A DNA stretch of 64,000 nucleotides from Pseudomonadota bacterium. Lineage in GTDB: Bacteria > Bdellovibrionota > Bdellovibrionia > Bdellovibrionales > Bdellovibrionaceae. This document shows, in pieces, positions 62,706 through 64,000 of the stretch. The translations under genes were made by a program, and so were the position numbers. The stretch is from assembly GCA_021300175.1 (NCBI GenBank), contig JAJTIC010000052.1, positions 16,635-80,634 of the forward strand. Direction: 5' to 3'. The notes beneath the pieces were generated by a model. It had not been told where the DNA came from and ran no database searches. It saw only the letters and a list, made by a program, of their open reading frames with translations. Within the stretch, counting starts at the first letter, position 1, and each line of letters begins with the position of its first letter.

Positions 62706-63015
62706 ATTTAAACCGAGGATCGTCATCGGATTTCAATTTGAATACTTCTGATAAGTATTATTATGTTACAATAATTCTGAGCTCTGGAATTTGCTGGAGT
62801 TCTGTCTCTAGTTTTTTTATCAATCGATTCAATGGCTGGAGCTTCTCTTTCCAGCCATCCTGAGGTGTCTCTGGTTAAATCGAAATTGATCCTCTTGAGG
62901 GTCCTCGAAGGGGATCGGGCGAGGGCTGCAGTCGAAAAATCTTCTTTCTAAAAAGAGGGTTGGTCTTCTTTGAGTTCACAATCGGAACGTGTTGATTTTC
63001 TTGGCTGACAATGCC
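62706..63015 (-). other. Gene-free stretch with coding-like fragments
   Basis: No complete gene is visible in these 310 bases. On the minus strand three overlapping open segments in different frames read like protein: VSQENQHVPIVNSKKTNPLF near 63005-62945, CSPRPIPFEDPQEDQFRFNQ near 62930-62870, and DGWKEKLQPLNRLIKKLE near 62860-62800. None has a start or ribosome-binding site. This is compatible with a decayed gene broken by frameshifts, but chance open frames cannot be excluded. Confidence 0.3.
62832..62858. repeat. 9-bp inverted repeat (hairpin)
   Basis: ATGGCTGGA (62832-62840) and TCCAGCCAT (62850-62858) close a 9-base loop. There is no T-run on either side, so a terminator is unlikely. 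It lies in the gene-free stretch after the oxidoreductase gene. Confidence 0.5.
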
Positions 63016-63498
63016 TTATTTCACTCCCCCGCCGCTGGATGTTCCACCGAGCATCAGTTTGCCTGGACGAAATTGGCGACCTGCTGATTTTTCTTGCTCA
63101 GAGGCTTTTTGAGATTCAAAGTCTTCCCAGATTTTTTTGAGGTCTTTACCGACCTGAGCTTCGATGGAAGTAGCTTCATTCATTTTTTCAGTGCTAGAGC
63201 TTGTCTCTAAAAGTCTTTTCAAATACTCTGGATCTTCAGTGGCACGATCTAAGACGAGGTCGTATTCAAGGCTGTGACCTGACAGTTTATTGTTTTCGAC
63301 GTAGTTGACCAGCGGGTTAAAAACTTCTTTTTCAAAATTGATTTCTGCGATTTCCTGGGAAGCTGTTGGCGTTTGAGGGTCTGAGCTCTCTTGAGATTTT
63401 GAGAGGGCAGAGCTGGCCGTCCAAAGAGTTAAGAGGAATATTAAAACAGCGAAGACTTTCAAGAGGTTTATCGACTGGTGTGAAGTTTTTCTTTGCAT
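63016..63498 (-). CDS. Membrane-anchored or exported protein, unknown
   Basis: ATG 63498 has GGGGAGG about six bases upstream and gives 160 residues: a short basic start, a hydrophobic stretch (VFAVLIFLLTLWTASSAL, about 14-31), then a hydrophilic helical region (FNPLVNYVENNKLSGHSLEY, IWEDFESQKASEQEKSAG) and a Gly/Ser-rich C-terminus (GGTSSGGGVK). No Cys or catalytic motif. I do not recognise a family. Confidence 0.6.
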   Translation of the reverse strand: MQRKTSHQSINLLKVFAVLIFLLTLWTASSALSKSQESSDPQTPTASQEIAEINFEKEVFNPLVNYVENNKLSGHSLEYDLVLDRATEDPEYLKRLLETSSSTEKMNEATSIEAQVGKDLKKIWEDFESQKASEQEKSAGRQFRPGKLMLGGTSSGGGVK

Positions 63499-63542
63499 AA
63501 GGGCCTCCCCTGCCTTCTGAGAGAGCAAGCCTCAAGCCAAAA

Positions 63543-63594
63543 ATGAGTCTCATTCCCAAACAAAAAACGTCCCAAAATGAGACGATTTTTGGGA
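63543..63594. promoter_or_regulatory. Cluster of inverted repeats upstream of the 63498 gene
   Basis: ATGAGTCTCAT (63543-63553, palindrome with one central base), a second ATGAGAC (63577-63583), and the inverted pair TCCCAAAA (63570-63577) / TTTTGGGA (63587-63594) lie 45-95 bases before the minus-strand ATG. The density suggests an operator region; no promoter boxes are clear. Confidence 0.3.
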
Positions 63595-63728
63595 AAGTGA
63601 CGAGGATTGCTAACACTTATAAACTGCCCCTGAATCCTGTCCCCAGAAGCCCTCATCTTCCGGATTTCAATCAGATATTTGGGTATTTCGTCTGATCCTA
63701 GGAATTGAGTTCATTCCGGACCTTGCAA

Positions 63729-64000
63729 ATGAATGGGAAGATGGTCAACGCTTGCCCTCATTGTCATTCAAATTCGGTTCAAAAAAAGGGATTTTTCAGG
63801 CAGAAACTGACCCGCAAATATGTCCAGCGCTACTGGTGCTTATCATGCAAAACTAAATTCTCAGCCTCTACCTTGACTTCGTGCTACCAACAAAAGAAAC
63901 CATTTTTTAATCGGATGATTTTCCTCAATCTTTGCTCAGGCGTAAGCCTTCGACGAACGGCCCGCAATCTTGGCGTGAGCTACAATCTTGTTTACTCTCG
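63729..64000 (+). CDS. Zinc-ribbon/HTH transposase-like ORF, cut by the window end
   Basis: From ATG 63729 (or ATG 63741) a frame stays open to the right edge, about 90 codons. It has a zinc ribbon ACPHC...WCLSC with CxxC pairs about 28 residues apart, followed by a helix-turn-helix-like stretch SGVSLRRTARNLGVSYNLVY. This is the N-terminal layout of IS1/IS1595-type transposases. The terminal repeats and the catalytic part, if any, lie outside or are not obvious, so it could also be a fragment or a domesticated gene. It had no stop in the window. Confidence 0.6.
   Translation, partial: MNGKMVNACPHCHSNSVQKKGFFRQKLTRKYVQRYWCLSCKTKFSASTLTSCYQQKKPFFNRMIFLNLCSGVSLRRTARNLGVSYNLVYS

Noticed and set aside
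62537..62863. 108-residue plus-strand frame overlapping the oxidoreductase gene
   Set aside because: Composition is Ser/Phe-rich and it overlaps the well-supported Rossmann gene for over half its length.

Overview
The window looks like chromosomal DNA from a Bdellovibrio-like bacterium (Bdellovibrionota). This is inferred from the mix of genes: a diderm envelope (LptD, several lipoproteins), large numbers of exported cysteine-rich proteins of no recognised family, long coiled-coil proteins, a CHASE2 adenylate cyclase and a FlgT-like protein pair. GC content appears moderate (mid to upper 40s per cent by eye). No plasmid, phage or CRISPR signal is visible. The only mobile-element signal is a zinc-ribbon transposase-like ORF cut by the right edge.

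Layout. 1-5498 (+) is a translation/RNA block: ffh, rpsP, khpA, rimM, trmD, a second SPOUT-type methyltransferase, rplS, rnhB and yraN. 5499-10728 (-) couples a membrane adenylate cyclase to lptD. 10840-20995 holds a STAS protein, two coiled-coil proteins, a VKOR-DsbA fusion, a ChaN-like protein, HU, a TPR protein and pyruvate kinase. 20992-25392 (-) carries a DUF6279-type lipoprotein, a cyclic-nucleotide-binding protein and a thiolase-scoA-scoB operon for acetoacetate/acetoacetyl-CoA. 25454-27907 holds an exported beta-rich protein, a histone-like protein with a Cys/His cluster and an unknown protein.

27992-39910 (+) is a long housekeeping run: miaB, a DUF151-like protein, gamma carbonic anhydrase, guaB, guaA, dnaE, two FlgT-like envelope proteins, lipB and tRNA-Val. 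lipB runs into the tRNA gene, and miaB has Trp in place of the third radical-SAM cysteine.

40656-49737 (-) is the most unusual region: eight tightly packed genes, four joined by ATGA overlaps, all predicted to be exported, mostly cysteine-rich and mostly unrecognised. They include two paralogues and a clan-CA-like cysteine peptidase candidate. A further exported gene lies upstream across a strong terminator. 50594-57755 adds more exported or membrane proteins (orphan OppA-like protein, MscS channel, papain-like protein, C-terminally anchored Cys-rich protein, RDD protein). 57735-61741 holds an RlmC-like methyltransferase and a TolB-propeller/PA/M28/PDZ peptidase. 61742-64000 is looser, with a small decayed gene, an NAD(P)-binding protein, coding-like debris and the transposase start.

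Functional links (inference): the VKOR-DsbA fusion could supply disulfides to the many Cys-rich exported proteins; the cyclase and the cyclic-nucleotide-binding protein could form a cAMP circuit; the thiolase/SCOT operon, pyruvate kinase and peptide-binding protein fit growth on amino acids and acyl-CoA units.
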